A stretch of 33,793 nt of DNA from Chloroflexota bacterium (GCA_016197225.1 JACPWC010000094.1:1-33793), one strand, 5' to 3'. Positions 17,822 through 26,229 are shown, counted from the stretch's first letter. A program made the numbers and translations. Notes: generated by a model from the sequence alone, not told the origin.

Positions 17822-19060
17822 TCATCCAAACAGCTTCTTTACTTTGTACAGCCCTTCAATCAACTTATCCACTTCGGTAAAAGTATTATACAGATAAAAG
17901 CTGGCGCGGGCCGAAGCCGGAATCTGGAAGCGATCGTGCAGAGGCATGGCGCAGTGATGGCCGGCGCGCACGGCGATGCCGTCCGAGTCTAAAATTTGGG
18001 CGATGTCGTGCGGGTGAACGCCGTCCAGAGTAAAGGCGGCCACCCCGCCCTTCCCTTCAGCCTTCGGGCCGTACACCTTCACGCCCGGCACTTCTTCCAA
18101 TCTTTCTAATGCGTAGGCGATGATGGCTTGCTCGTGTTGATGGACGGCGGCCATGCCGACGGTAGATAAATAATCAACCGCCGCTCCCAGCCCGATGCCT
18201 TCGGCAATCGCCGGGGTGCCCGCCTCAAATTTGTTGGGCAGGTCGGCGGCTTTGAACTCGCGCAGATAGACGCGCCGGATCATATCGCCCCCGCCCAGAA
18301 ACGGCGGCATAGCCTCCAGCAACGACTGCCGCCCCCACAGCACGCCGATGCCGGTTGGCCCGCACATCTTATGGCTTGAAAACGCCAGAAAGTCCGCGCC
18401 CAGTGTCTGCACATCTACTGCAAAGTGCGGCACCGACTGCGCGCCATCCACCAGCACCAACGCTCCGGCGGCATGGGCTTTGGCGGCGATTTCGGTGACT
18501 GGGTTGATCGTCCCCAGCACGTTTGACATGTGAGTAAGACAGATGATCTTTGGCGATTTCTGAAGAATAGAGTCGAAGATGGGCAAGTCCAGTTCGCCGT
18601 CATCCGTCACCGGAATAATTTCGATGGTCGCCCCTTTTTCGGCGGCCAGCATCTGCCAGGGCACAAGGTTGGAGTGATGCTCCATCTCGGTCAGCACGAT
18701 CACATCGCCGGCCTTGAGGTTAGCCCGGCCCCAGGTGTTCGCCACCAGGTTGATCGACTCGGTGGTGTTGCGGGTGAAGATGATTTCTTTGCGAGAGTTG
18801 GCGTTGATAAACCGGCCCACCCGTTCACGGGCATTTTCGTAAAGCGCCGTTGCTTCTTCGGCCAGGGTATGCACGCCGCGGTGAATGTTGGCGTTGGAAT
18901 GGCGATAGTAGTGATCCATCGCCTCAATTACAGCCGTTGGCTTTTGCGCTGTGGCTGTCGAGTCGAGATAAACCAGCGGCACTCCGGACCTGACTTCGCG
19001 ACTGAGAATCGGGAAATCGGCGCGGATTTTGGCGGTATCCAGGGGAATGTTTGAGATCAT
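17822..19060 (-). CDS. sufS: Cysteine desulfurase SufS
   Basis: A 412-residue group II PLP-dependent desulfurase that produces persulfide sulfur from cysteine for Fe-S clusters. The Schiff-base lysine is Lys231 in SSHKMCGPTGIG, and the sulfur-accepting cysteine is Cys370 in RAGHHCAMPL. Other hallmarks are YLDSTATAQKP, ANIHRGVH and EMEHHSNLVPW. The ATG at 19060 (MISNIPLDTAKIRADFP) is chosen; a longer frame from 19135 would overlap sufD and has an unlikely N-terminus. The gene is 40 bp after sufD and 3 bp before sufU. Confidence 0.96.
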   Translation of the reverse strand: MISNIPLDTAKIRADFPILSREVRSGVPLVYLDSTATAQKPTAVIEAMDHYYRHSNANIHRGVHTLAEEATALYENARERVGRFINANSRKEIIFTRNTTESINLVANTWGRANLKAGDVIVLTEMEHHSNLVPWQMLAAEKGATIEIIPVTDDGELDLPIFDSILQKSPKIICLTHMSNVLGTINPVTEIAAKAHAAGALVLVDGAQSVPHFAVDVQTLGADFLAFSSHKMCGPTGIGVLWGRQSLLEAMPPFLGGGDMIRRVYLREFKAADLPNKFEAGTPAIAEGIGLGAAVDYLSTVGMAAVHQHEQAIIAYALERLEEVPGVKVYGPKAEGKGGVAAFTLDGVHPHDIAQILDSDGIAVRAGHHCAMPLHDRFQIPASARASFYLYNTFTEVDKLIEGLYKVKKLFG

Positions 19061-19100
19061 GTCAGCGCGTCGCGGTTGAAAACCGCTCTCACCAGTTGAA

Positions 19101-20495
19101 TCAGCCTCGCCCAGACCGGCCCATCTTTTTCTCAATATCCTTCTTCAACCGCGCAATCACGCCTTCAAATGGAATGCGTTGCATGATCGGATCGAAGAAG
19201 CCGTCTACCACCACCTTTTCGGCTTCCTCACGCGGCACGCCGCGTGACATGAGATAGAAGATGTGCTCCTGTTCCAATTGGCCGACGGTTGCCCCGTGGG
19301 TGCAGCGCACGTCGTCGGCCAGAATTTCAAGGCCGGGGATCGAGTCGGCGCGGGCTGATTTGGAAAGGACAAGGTTGCGGTTGGCCTGATAGCCGTCTGT
19401 CTTTTGCGCGCCGGGGGCCACGTAGATCATGCCCTGCCACACCGAGCGGCTCTGGTCGCGCAACGCGCCCTTGAATAGCAGATCGCTCGTCGTGTGCGGC
19501 GCATTGTGGTTCTGCTGGGTGTCGTGATCGAGATGCTGGTTGCCTTCGCCAAAATAGAAGCCGGACATTCGGCACCATGCCCCTTCACCGTCCAGATCGA
19601 TCTCGGAGAAGTTCTTGGTCAGGCGCGAGCCGATGGCGTCGAAGACCCAGTCCAGCTTTGCGTCCCGGCCAATTTTTGCCCGCTCGTGCGAAATGTGCCA
19701 GGTGTTCAAGCCCAGCGATTGCAGTTCGACAAATTTGAGGTTTGACTTCTTGCCGAGCACTAACTCGACAATTCCGGCATGCAGGTTTTCAGCCTTGCTA
19801 TCGGGTGAGCCAAGTTCGTGAACGTAAGTCGCTGAAGCGCCTTCTTCGAGAACAACCAACACGCGGGTGAAATGACTTGCGCCCGGAACCCAGGCGATAG
19901 AATGCAAGGGCAGTTCCACCTCGACGTTTTTGGGGATGTATAGAAATACGCCGCCGTCAGTCAGCGCCTCAGCCAGCGCCGCAAACTTGCCCTCTGATAT
20001 TTTCACGGCCCGGTTGAGATATTTCTTGAGCAGTTTCTCGTGTTTAGCCGCCGCTGTCTGGAAGTCGGTAAAGATTACGCCTTTGCGTTTGAGGGTCGCA
20101 GACAGTTCGCGAACTTCAATCCTGCCGCCGTTGATCACCAACTGGCCGCCTTGCTCTTTGCCTGCCAGCGGTTTCAAGAACGCCGCCGGGACAGCTTTGG
20201 TTCTGCCATTGCCGTTGAGAGCCGAAAGTTTGGTTTGCGCCCATTTGAACTGCCGGAGATCAGTGCGCCGCCAGACTTCGTCGTTCAGGGTCGGCATGGG
20301 CGTGGCTTGATAGGACTTCCAGGCTGTCAGGCGTTTCTTCACCAGCCAGGCCGGGTCTTTCTTCTTCTTGGAGAGTGCTTTTACATCCTCCACCGTCAGC
20401 TTTAATTCTGCGGGTGCCGCTGGTTCGGCTTTGCGCCGGGTGGCGATGACGGTTCGGGCATATGTCGGCTTGGGAGCCACAATTGCGTCAGTCAT
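19101..20495 (-). CDS. sufD: Fe-S cluster assembly protein SufD
   Basis: A 464-residue beta-helix scaffold subunit that forms the SufBCD complex. The C-terminal UPF0051 core is clear: LVLGKKSNLKFVELQSLG, WHISHERAKIGRDAKLDW, NAPHTTSDLLFKGAL, GYQANRNLVLSKSARADSIPGLEI, and the SufD/SufB ending CTHGATVGQLEQEHIFYLMSRG. The N-terminal region is variable and Ala/Lys-rich, with WLVKKRLTAWKSYQATPMP. It is shorter in its conserved core than SufB, as expected. It lies 79 bp after sufB, with a hairpin in the gap, and 40 bp before sufS. Confidence 0.95.
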   Translation of the reverse strand: MTDAIVAPKPTYARTVIATRRKAEPAAPAELKLTVEDVKALSKKKKDPAWLVKKRLTAWKSYQATPMPTLNDEVWRRTDLRQFKWAQTKLSALNGNGRTKAVPAAFLKPLAGKEQGGQLVINGGRIEVRELSATLKRKGVIFTDFQTAAAKHEKLLKKYLNRAVKISEGKFAALAEALTDGGVFLYIPKNVEVELPLHSIAWVPGASHFTRVLVVLEEGASATYVHELGSPDSKAENLHAGIVELVLGKKSNLKFVELQSLGLNTWHISHERAKIGRDAKLDWVFDAIGSRLTKNFSEIDLDGEGAWCRMSGFYFGEGNQHLDHDTQQNHNAPHTTSDLLFKGALRDQSRSVWQGMIYVAPGAQKTDGYQANRNLVLSKSARADSIPGLEILADDVRCTHGATVGQLEQEHIFYLMSRGVPREEAEKVVVDGFFDPIMQRIPFEGVIARLKKDIEKKMGRSGRG

Positions 20496-20528
20496 GTTCT
20501 CAAACAGTCCTGTATCAAATCAAGATAA

Positions 20529-20554
20529 GGGCGGGGTAATGATGCGCCCCGCCC
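20529..20554. other. GC-rich hairpin between sufB and sufD
   Basis: GGGCGGGG (20529-20536) and CCCCGCCC (20547-20554) form a perfect 8-bp stem with a 10-nt loop, in the only sizeable gap within sufCBD. There is no T-run on the minus strand. It may stabilise the upstream mRNA or adjust the SufB:SufD ratio (inference). Confidence 0.6.
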
Positions 20555-20574
20555 GGTAATTCAAAAGGTCCGGA

Positions 20575-21996
20575 TCAACCGACCGATCCTTCCATCTGGA
20601 GTTGCACCAGCCGATTAAGTTCGACGGCGTACTCCATCGGCAATTCCTTCACCAGCGGCTCGATGAAACCGGCGACGACCAGCCCGGCGGCTTGATCTTC
20701 GGGGATGCCGCGACTCATCAGGTAGAAGAGTTGCTCCTCGCCAACCTTTGACACCGAGGCTTCGTGGCCGATGGTTACATCGTCTTCGTCAATCTCAATC
20801 ACCGGGTAAGTGTCCGAGCGCGACTTGTCGTCAATCAACAGCGCATCGCAAACCACATTGGACTTGGAACCGGTTGCGCCCTTGTAGACTTTGAGCAGGC
20901 CACGATACGACGACCGACCGCCGCCCTTGCTGATGGACTTTGAGGTGATGACCGACGACGTGTTCGGTGCGCCGTGCACCACCTTGCCGCCGGCATCCAA
21001 CTGCTGGCCCGGCCCGGCAAAGGCAATGGACAGAATCTCGCCGTGAGCGCCCGGCTCCATCAAATAGACCGCCGGATATTTCATCGTCACTTTTGATCCC
21101 AGGTTACCATCCACCCATTCCATTGTGGCGTTTTCATAAGCGGCGGCGCGCTTGGTCACCAAATTATAAACGTTGGTTGACCAGTTCTGGATGGTTGTGT
21201 AGCGGCACCGCCCGCCTTTCTTGATGACAATCTCGACGACGGCGCTGTGCAGAGAGTCGGAGCTGTAAATCGGCGCTGTGCACCCTTCGACATAGTGAAC
21301 GTATGCGTCCTCGTCCACGATAATTAGCGTTCGCTCAAACTGGCCGACGTTCTTGGCGTTGATGCGGAAGTACGCCTGTAGAGGCATTTCGACGTGCACG
21401 CCCTTTGGAACGTAAACAAACGAGCCACCCGACCAGACGGCGCTGTTCAGGGCCGCAAACTTGTTGTCGGTTGAGGGGATGATGGCGCCAAAGTATTCTT
21501 TGACCAGATCGGGATGCTCACGCAGGCCGTCGTCCATCGAGAGGAAGATTACGCCCTTCTCCTCAAGGTCTTTGCGTACTGAGTGGTAGATCATCTCCGA
21601 CTCGTATTGCGCGCCAACCCCGGCCAGGAATTTTTGCTCGGCCTCGGGAATGCCCAGTTTGTCAAAGGTGTTCTTGACCTCGGGCGAGACATCGTCCCAT
21701 GAAGTTGCGCTGTCTTCAGATGGTTTGATATAGTAATAGATGTTATCGAAGTCAATGCCGCTCAGGTCGGCGCCCCAGGTAGGCATGGGCTTCTTGTAAA
21801 AGATGTCAAGCGCCTTGAGGCGGAAGTCGGTCATCCACTGCGGCTCGCCCTTCATCTTGGAAATCTGGGCGACAATTTCGTGATTGAGTCCTTTTTGCGC
21901 CTTGAAGGAGTAGTTCTCTTCCTCGTGGAAGCCGTAAGCTTCCTTGTAGCGATCTTTGGAATCGAATTCTTGGGCTTGTTCTACTTTTTCAGCCAT
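20575..21996 (-). CDS. sufB: Fe-S cluster assembly protein SufB
   Basis: A 473-residue scaffold subunit of SufBCD. Strong family blocks run throughout: [18 protein letters not shown] near the N-terminus, [67 protein letters not shown] (conserved cysteine), [14 protein letters not shown], and the end [21 protein letters not shown]. The ATG at 21996 ([11 protein letters not shown]) is chosen because GAGGAGA precedes it by about 10 nt; a frame opening at 22050 would lie inside sufC. The start overlaps the sufC stop by 8 nt, indicating coupled translation. Confidence 0.96.
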   Translation of the reverse strand: MAEKVEQAQEFDSKDRYKEAYGFHEEENYSFKAQKGLNHEIVAQISKMKGEPQWMTDFRLKALDIFYKKPMPTWGADLSGIDFDNIYYYIKPSEDSATSWDDVSPEVKNTFDKLGIPEAEQKFLAGVGAQYESEMIYHSVRKDLEEKGVIFLSMDDGLREHPDLVKEYFGAIIPSTDNKFAALNSAVWSGGSFVYVPKGVHVEMPLQAYFRINAKNVGQFERTLIIVDEDAYVHYVEGCTAPIYSSDSLHSAVVEIVIKKGGRCRYTTIQNWSTNVYNLVTKRAAAYENATMEWVDGNLGSKVTMKYPAVYLMEPGAHGEILSIAFAGPGQQLDAGGKVVHGAPNTSSVITSKSISKGGGRSSYRGLLKVYKGATGSKSNVVCDALLIDDKSRSDTYPVIEIDEDDVTIGHEASVSKVGEEQLFYLMSRGIPEDQAAGLVVAGFIEPLVKELPMEYAVELNRLVQLQMEGSVG

Positions 21997-22771
21997 TTGG
22001 AACAGTCTCCTCGTATTTTTCGCGCACCCAATCGTAGCCCTTCTCTTCAAGGTGCAGGGCCAGCTCGGGGCCGCCAGTCTCCACTACATTGCCGTCAAGC
22101 ATAATGTGGACGAAGTGCGGTTTGATGTAGTTCAACAAGCGTTGATAGTGAGTGATGACCAGCGCGCCCATTTTGGGGCCGATGAGAGCATTCACGCCCT
22201 CGGCTACAATGCGCAGCGCGTCAATATCCAGCCCGGAGTCGGTTTCATCCAGCACGGCGATCTCCGGCTCCAGTGTCGCCATCTGCAAAATCTCGGCTCT
22301 TTTTTTCTCGCCGCCGGAGAAACCTTCGTTCAGATACCGACCGGCAAAATCGCTGGGCACTTTCAGCAATTCCATCTTGCCTTTGAGCAATTTGCGGAAT
22401 TCAGGGATTGGCATGCCTTTGTCAGCCGGATTGGTGGCGCGGCGGCGGGCGTTGAGTGCCGTGCGGAGGAAATTGGCGACTGACACGCCGGGGATGGCGA
22501 CGGGATATTGAAAAGCGAGAAAGAGGCCCAGTCGTGAACGCTCGTCAGGTTCAAGTTCCAGCAAATCTTCGCCTTTGAAAATAATTTGCCCAGCGGTCAC
22601 AGTATATGACGGATGCCCCATCAAAGCGTAAGCTAGAGTGCTCTTGCCGGTTCCGTTTGGCCCCATCAGGGCATGTACCTCACCCTGCTTCACCAGCAGG
22701 TTTACGCCTTTCAGAATCGGTTTGTGTTCTACATTGACATGCAGATTACGGATTTCGAGCGCAGTAGTCAT
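21989..22771 (-). CDS. sufC: Fe-S cluster assembly ATPase SufC
   Basis: A 260-residue ABC-type ATPase that drives conformational changes of SufB-SufD. Walker A is GPNGTGKS (37-44), the signature is [11 protein letters not shown], Walker B is [11 protein letters not shown], and the switch histidine is in VITHYQRLL. SufC has this unusual [10 protein letters not shown] signature, which separates it from transport ATPases. It is the first gene of the suf operon, transcribed from a consensus promoter 35 bp upstream. AAGGAG lies in the short leader. It is divergent from sufR. Confidence 0.97.
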   Translation of the reverse strand: MTTALEIRNLHVNVEHKPILKGVNLLVKQGEVHALMGPNGTGKSTLAYALMGHPSYTVTAGQIIFKGEDLLELEPDERSRLGLFLAFQYPVAIPGVSVANFLRTALNARRRATNPADKGMPIPEFRKLLKGKMELLKVPSDFAGRYLNEGFSGGEKKRAEILQMATLEPEIAVLDETDSGLDIDALRIVAEGVNALIGPKMGALVITHYQRLLNYIKPHFVHIMLDGNVVETGGPELALHLEEKGYDWVREKYEETVPNG

Positions 22772-22805
22772 TCAGAATCAAAGTCTCCTTTGTTATGCTG
22801 GCGCG

Positions 22806-22834
22806 ATTATACTACTTGTCACAAGTAGTGTCAA
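22806..22834 (-). promoter_or_regulatory. Exact-consensus sigma-70 promoter of the suf operon
   Basis: On the minus strand: TTGACA (22834-22829), a spacer of exactly 17 bp, TATAAT (22811-22806). Every hexamer base matches consensus. Start is predicted near 22799, with a leader of about 28 nt containing AAGGAG. An AT-rich stretch (22835-22860, 4 G/C in 26) lies upstream as a possible UP element. Such strength needs repression, which the overlapping palindrome can supply. Confidence 0.93.
22811..22829. promoter_or_regulatory. 19-bp perfect palindrome filling the suf promoter spacer, probable SufR operator
   Basis: ACTACTTGT-C-ACAAGTAGT is a perfect 9-bp inverted repeat about one base. It spans the whole 17-bp spacer and shares one base with each hexamer, so a bound dimer would block polymerase. 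The divergent gene next to it is sufR, whose known relatives repress suf when their Fe-S cluster is present. The SufR assignment is inferred from position. Confidence 0.85.
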
Positions 22835-22860
22835 TAATTCAGATAACTATATTCTTTATA

Positions 22861-22889
22861 TTGACATCTCAATCAACGGCTGTTATACT
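22861..22889 (+). promoter_or_regulatory. Sigma-70 promoter of sufR with extended -10
   Basis: TTGACA (22861-22866), 17-bp spacer, TATACT (22884-22889) preceded by TGT, an extended -10. The predicted start near 22896 is about 4 nt before the ATG at 22900, so the sufR mRNA should be nearly leaderless. Its -35 is separated from the suf -35 by 26 AT-rich base pairs. Confidence 0.88.
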
Positions 22890-22899
22890 CTTCGCTAAG

Positions 22900-23532
22900 A
22901 TGTCTGTGACTCGTGATTCTATTCTCAACATGCTCCGGCGACGCGGCCCTTTGAGTGTGAACGATTTGGCCGACGTGACGGGGGTAACTCCTGTTTCTGT
23001 CAGGCATCACCTCTCTGCCTTGCAAGCGGAAGGGTTGATAACCGCTACTGAGTCTCACTCCAGTGTTGGCCGCCCCAAGTTGATGTATTCGCTCACTCAA
23101 GCCGCTGTTGAACGCTTCCCTACCAAATATCTGCGCTTCACCGATCGCCTTTTGGATGAGTTGAAAACCGCCCTGCCCAGCCTGATGATTGAAAAGATTT
23201 TTGAGGCGATGGCTTATGATATTGCCTCGGGTCACGCCTCGCGGCTGGAGGGCAAGACGTTGGATGAGAAGTTGACCCTGCTCGCGGAGATCTTGGGCGA
23301 GGAGGGCTTTATGGCCGAGTGGAACAAAGTGGGTGAGGCTTACCAACTGACTGAGTATAATTGCCCTTACTTTATGATCGGCCAGCGTCACCCTGAAGTT
23401 TGCACGATTGATCAAACGCTGATTAGCAAGATGCTGTCGCGCCCGGTTGCTAAAAGCACCTGTCTGCTTAATGGCGATCAACGTTGTGTCTTTGTGATCG
23501 GCGGGGCTGAAAATACATCTATCAAAGGATAA
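22900..23532 (+). CDS. sufR: Fe-S-sensing transcriptional repressor SufR
   Basis: A 210-residue regulator of the suf operon. The N-terminal winged helix (about 5-75) is of the DeoR/ArsR-like SufR type: ILNMLRRRGPLSVNDLADVTG, the recognition helix TPVSVRHHLSALQAEG and the wing SSVGRPKLMYSLT. The C-terminal sensory part holds four cysteines: Cys155 in YNCPYF, Cys168 in PEVCTI, Cys188 in KSTCLL and Cys196 in QRCVFVI, which are expected to bind the Fe-S cluster. The ATG at 22900 is chosen: it sits about 11 bp after the -10, whereas an open frame from 22795 would run through both promoters. No ribosome-binding site precedes it. It is followed 2 bp later by a MIP18-family gene. Confidence 0.94.
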   Translation: MSVTRDSILNMLRRRGPLSVNDLADVTGVTPVSVRHHLSALQAEGLITATESHSSVGRPKLMYSLTQAAVERFPTKYLRFTDRLLDELKTALPSLMIEKIFEAMAYDIASGHASRLEGKTLDEKLTLLAEILGEEGFMAEWNKVGEAYQLTEYNCPYFMIGQRHPEVCTIDQTLISKMLSRPVAKSTCLLNGDQRCVFVIGGAENTSIKG

Positions 23533-23534
23533 TT

Positions 23535-23879
23535 ATGGCTGAAAATACTTCCTCAAAGCTTGTCTGGTTTTCTGAGGCCGATAAACCTGAACTCTCGGCG
23601 CGGGTGAAAGATGCTCTGCGTGAAGTGGTTGACCCGGAACTGGGGCTGAACATCATTGAGTTGGGCCTGATTCGCGACCTGGATGTTCAACCGGATCGGG
23701 CTATGGTGACAATGATCCTGACCACGCCGTTTTGCCCTTATGGTCCGGCCATTATGGAAGAGACGCGCAAAAAGATGCAAAGTGTTGTCGGCGTCCCGGT
23801 GGTGATGGAGATGGGGTTGGAGATGTGGAGCCCGGAATTGATGGAAGAAGGCGCAGGCGCGGATTGGGGCCTGTTTTAG
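23535..23879 (+). CDS. MIP18/DUF59-family Fe-S assembly factor (SufT-like)
   Basis: A 114-residue protein of the MIP18 (DUF59, PaaD/SufT) family. The conserved blocks are VKDALREVVDPELGLNIIELGLIRDL and MTMILTTPFCPYGPAIMEE, with the reactive cysteine in TPFCPY. Relatives help deliver clusters to client proteins. It starts 2 bp after sufR and has AAAGGA upstream, so it is cotranscribed with the regulator instead of with sufCBDSU. A hairpin terminator lies 48 bp downstream. Confidence 0.92.
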   Translation: MAENTSSKLVWFSEADKPELSARVKDALREVVDPELGLNIIELGLIRDLDVQPDRAMVTMILTTPFCPYGPAIMEETRKKMQSVVGVPVVMEMGLEMWSPELMEEGAGADWGLF

Positions 23880-23927
23880 TAATTTCTGTAGAGCGGATTG
23901 TTAATTCGCTTTAGTTGGAGATTGGGT

Positions 23928-23972
23928 GAGCCACAGGGTGGAATTGTTTCCACTATGTGGCTCGTTTTTTTT
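23928..23972 (+). terminator. Intrinsic terminator of the sufR operon
   Basis: GAGCCACA (23928-23935) pairs with TGTGGCTC (23956-23963), with an inner TGGAA/TTCCA pair and a TTGT loop, followed by G and eight T (23965-23972). It ends just before the stop codon of the convergent YHS gene. Confidence 0.93.
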
Positions 23973-23973
23973 G

Positions 23974-24171
23974 TCAGTCCATGGATGGCTTATAATCTGG
24001 CGCGAGATATTTCTCCGGGTCTTTCTTGAATGAGTGCATACAGCCCGGCCCGCAGAAGTAGTAGGTTGTGCCTTTGTGCTCGTGGCTTCCGGCGGCGTCG
24101 CTGGCTGTGACGGTCATTCCACAGACGGGGTCAATGTAGGTTTGCTCGTTGGCAGTGTTTTGGTTGTCCAT
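23974..24171 (-). CDS. YHS-domain protein
   Basis: A 65-residue protein made of one YHS domain, a small metal-binding fold found in copper ATPases and metal-trafficking proteins. The motifs are complete: DPVCGMTV near residue 15 and YYFCGPGCMHSFKKDPEKYL, so three cysteines could bind copper or another metal. AAAGGAG precedes the ATG by about 12 nt, and a TACAAT (-10 candidate, minus strand, 24201-24196) lies further upstream. It is divergent from the unknown gene at 24218 and convergent with the MIP18 gene. Its promoter region overlaps the start of the divergent gene. Confidence 0.93.
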   Translation of the reverse strand: MDNQNTANEQTYIDPVCGMTVTASDAAGSHEHKGTTYYFCGPGCMHSFKKDPEKYLAPDYKPSMD

Positions 24172-24217
24172 AGTTGCTTTTGCTCCTTTTGTGAAATTGT
24201 AGCACAGTGGAGGTGAT

Positions 24218-25126
24218 ATGACGGTTACTTCTGTTGTGTCGAGGGTGCGGCGGGTGTTGTTTATCGTTCATGATCCGGTTTCAGGTGGGCGTAAGTTGCA
24301 CCAGTTGTTTGGTTGGAATGATTCTGGTTTTTTGGGTGATCTCTATATTCGAGATGTTTGTGATTGCAGTCTTGCCTACGCGAATTTTGAGATCGTGGAA
24401 CGGGTTGAAGTTGACGGCTTCCCCGTGAAGCAGGATGGCTTTCGATATACCACCGATCAATACCTCAAATGTTGGCGCTCGCGTTCCGGGTTTCATCAGC
24501 CTGACCTGGTGGACTATCACCGTCTGCTCGACGAGTTTGACATCGTCTCCAAAATCAACAGCGGCGCGATTGACGAAGTGTGGTTGTTCGGCCCGCCTTA
24601 CGCCGGTTACTACGAGTCGATCATGGCCGGGCCGGGCGCGTTCTGGTGCAACGCGCCGCCGCTGACCGGCACGAAGGCCAACCGGCGCTTCATCATCATG
24701 GGCTTCAACTACGAGCGCGGCGTGGGTGAGATGCTGGAAGATTTGGGCCACCGCGCCGAGTCGATCATGAGCAAGGTGTTTGAAGGCAAGCGCGGCGAGG
24801 CGAATTTGTGGGAGCGATTCACCCGTTACGACAAAACGCACTCGGGCCGGGCCGAGTGCGGCAACGTCCATTTTGCGCCGAACAGTGAGCGCGATTACGA
24901 CTGGGGCAACCGCCGCAACGTCGTCAGCCGCTGTGACGACTGGCACAACTTTCCGAATTTCAAGGGCGCAACGCGAACGGTGAATTGCAGTGAGTGGGGC
25001 AACGGCGACATTCGCCAGCATCACCTGTGGTGGTTCAAGCACTTCCCGCACGCGGCAGGCGAGACGAACGGGATTTCGAATAATTGGTGGTCTTACATCA
25101 TTGACCCCAATTTGGTTGAAACATGA
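24218..25126 (+). CDS. Unrecognised protein coupled to an acetylpolyamine deacetylase
   Basis: A 302-residue protein whose family I do not recognise. The start is secure: GGAGG lies 4 nt before the ATG. The first part (about 12-45) reads like a beta strand and loop (RRVLFIVHDPVSGGRKL) and the protein has no signal peptide. The centre has YIRDVCDCSLAYANFEI and VWLFGPPYAGYYESIMAG, and the second half is rich in His, Trp and Asn with WHNFPNF, HHLWWFKHFPHAAG and NNWWSYIIDPN; several cysteines and histidines could bind metal. The WWFKHFPH and ISNNWW blocks look like the most conserved part. It overlaps the deacetylase start by 4 nt (ATGA), so the pair is translationally coupled. Its biochemical role is not predictable from the sequence. 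Confidence 0.85.
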   Translation: MTVTSVVSRVRRVLFIVHDPVSGGRKLHQLFGWNDSGFLGDLYIRDVCDCSLAYANFEIVERVEVDGFPVKQDGFRYTTDQYLKCWRSRSGFHQPDLVDYHRLLDEFDIVSKINSGAIDEVWLFGPPYAGYYESIMAGPGAFWCNAPPLTGTKANRRFIIMGFNYERGVGEMLEDLGHRAESIMSKVFEGKRGEANLWERFTRYDKTHSGRAECGNVHFAPNSERDYDWGNRRNVVSRCDDWHNFPNFKGATRTVNCSEWGNGDIRQHHLWWFKHFPHAAGETNGISNNWWSYIIDPNLVET

Positions 25127-26169
25127 AGGTCTTTTACTCCGAAGCCCACCGTGCCCACAACCCGCCTTTTGAAATTTTTGAGGGCGGCGTGAAGATACCC
25201 GTCTTTGAATGCCCGGAACGGATGGATCGGGTGCTGGCCGCGCTCCGCAAAACGGTTTGGGCGGAGATTGCGCCGCCGGAAGACTTCGGCCTGGAGCCGA
25301 TCCGCGCTGTCCACGCCGATGATTATTTGCAGTATCTCGAAAATGCCTTTGCTGATTGGAAGCGCGAGGGCGGTCAATCGGGCGGCCCGGAATTCGACAG
25401 CCCGCTGGTGATGCCGGCCACTTTCCCGCCGCGCCGTTGGAGCAACAAGCGCCCGACCTCGCTGGCAGGGCGTTCCGGTTTCTACACCATTGACCTCAAC
25501 GCGCCCATCGTCGCCGAAACGTATCAGGCCGCGCTCATGTCGGCCAACTGCGCGCTCTCAGGCGCAAAAGCGATTGTGAGCGGCGAGCGGGTTGCTTTTG
25601 CCCTCTGCCGCCCGCCGGGCCACCACGCCGGGCGCGACAACTGCGGCGGCTACTGTTACCTCAACAACGCCGCCATCGCCGCCAGGTGGCTCTCGAAACA
25701 TGGCAAGGTTGCTATTCTGGACATAGATTATCACGGCGGAAACGGCACGCAGGATATTTTCTACGAGTCGGCAGAGGTGTTGACGATCTCGATCCATGCT
25801 GATCCGAATTGGGAGTATCCGTTTTTCGCCGGGTATGCCGACGAGGCCGGGGCGGGCGCTGGACTCGGCTACCACCGTAACTTCCCCCTGCCCCCGCACA
25901 CCGACGACACCCACTACCTTGAAGCTTTGGGCGAAGCCATCGGCTTGATCAGGAAATTTAATCCAGCGCATTTGGTCATCTCAGCCGGCATGGATATTTA
26001 CAAAGGCGACCCGCTGGGGAAATTCGACGTGACGACAGACGGCATCCGCGAGATTGGGCAACGGATTGAAGGGATGGGCTTGCCGACTCTGGTGGTGATG
26101 GAGGGCGGTTATAACAACGAGGCGCTGGGGGAGAATGTGGTGGGATTGCTGTCGGCGTTTGCCAACTAA
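25123..26169 (+). CDS. Class II histone deacetylase-like / acetylpolyamine amidohydrolase
   Basis: A 348-residue zinc-dependent deacetylase of the arginase/HDAC fold, nearest in look to acetylpolyamine amidohydrolases. The catalytic histidines are His167-His168 in RPPGHHAG. Zinc ligands are Asp202 and His204 in DIDYHGGNGTQ and Asp291 in SAGMDIYKGDP. The catalytic tyrosine is Tyr330 in MEGGY. The N-terminal segment FECPERMDRVLAALR and the insertion with PATFPPRRW and RSGFYTIDLNAPIVAETYQAA are the layout of the polyamine group and differ from AcuC. It may hydrolyse acetylspermidine-type substrates or acetyl-lysine. The ATG overlaps the previous stop, pointing to a joint role. Confidence 0.92.
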   Translation: MKVFYSEAHRAHNPPFEIFEGGVKIPVFECPERMDRVLAALRKTVWAEIAPPEDFGLEPIRAVHADDYLQYLENAFADWKREGGQSGGPEFDSPLVMPATFPPRRWSNKRPTSLAGRSGFYTIDLNAPIVAETYQAALMSANCALSGAKAIVSGERVAFALCRPPGHHAGRDNCGGYCYLNNAAIAARWLSKHGKVAILDIDYHGGNGTQDIFYESAEVLTISIHADPNWEYPFFAGYADEAGAGAGLGYHRNFPLPPHTDDTHYLEALGEAIGLIRKFNPAHLVISAGMDIYKGDPLGKFDVTTDGIREIGQRIEGMGLPTLVVMEGGYNNEALGENVVGLLSAFAN

Positions 26170-26180
26170 GCCTGTTCGGG

Positions 26181-26225
26181 CGGCAGTTGTACTGCGCCCG
26201 CAGTCCAACTGCGGGCGAACTGCCG
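26181..26225. other. Long nested hairpin between two convergent genes
   Basis: CGGCAGTT (26181-26188) pairs with AACTGCCG (26218-26225). Inside it CGCCCGCAGT (26195-26204) pairs with ACTGCGGGCG (26208-26217) about a 3-nt loop. It is in the 60-bp gap between the deacetylase and the MBL-cNMP gene and probably acts as a transcription end or roadblock for both, but no T-run is present. Confidence 0.7.
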
Positions 26226-26229
26226 TTGC

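Noticed and set aside
22795-22899. A longer SufR starting at 22795
   Set aside because: The extra 35 codons would cover both divergent promoters and the operator; the conserved winged helix begins right after ATG 22900.
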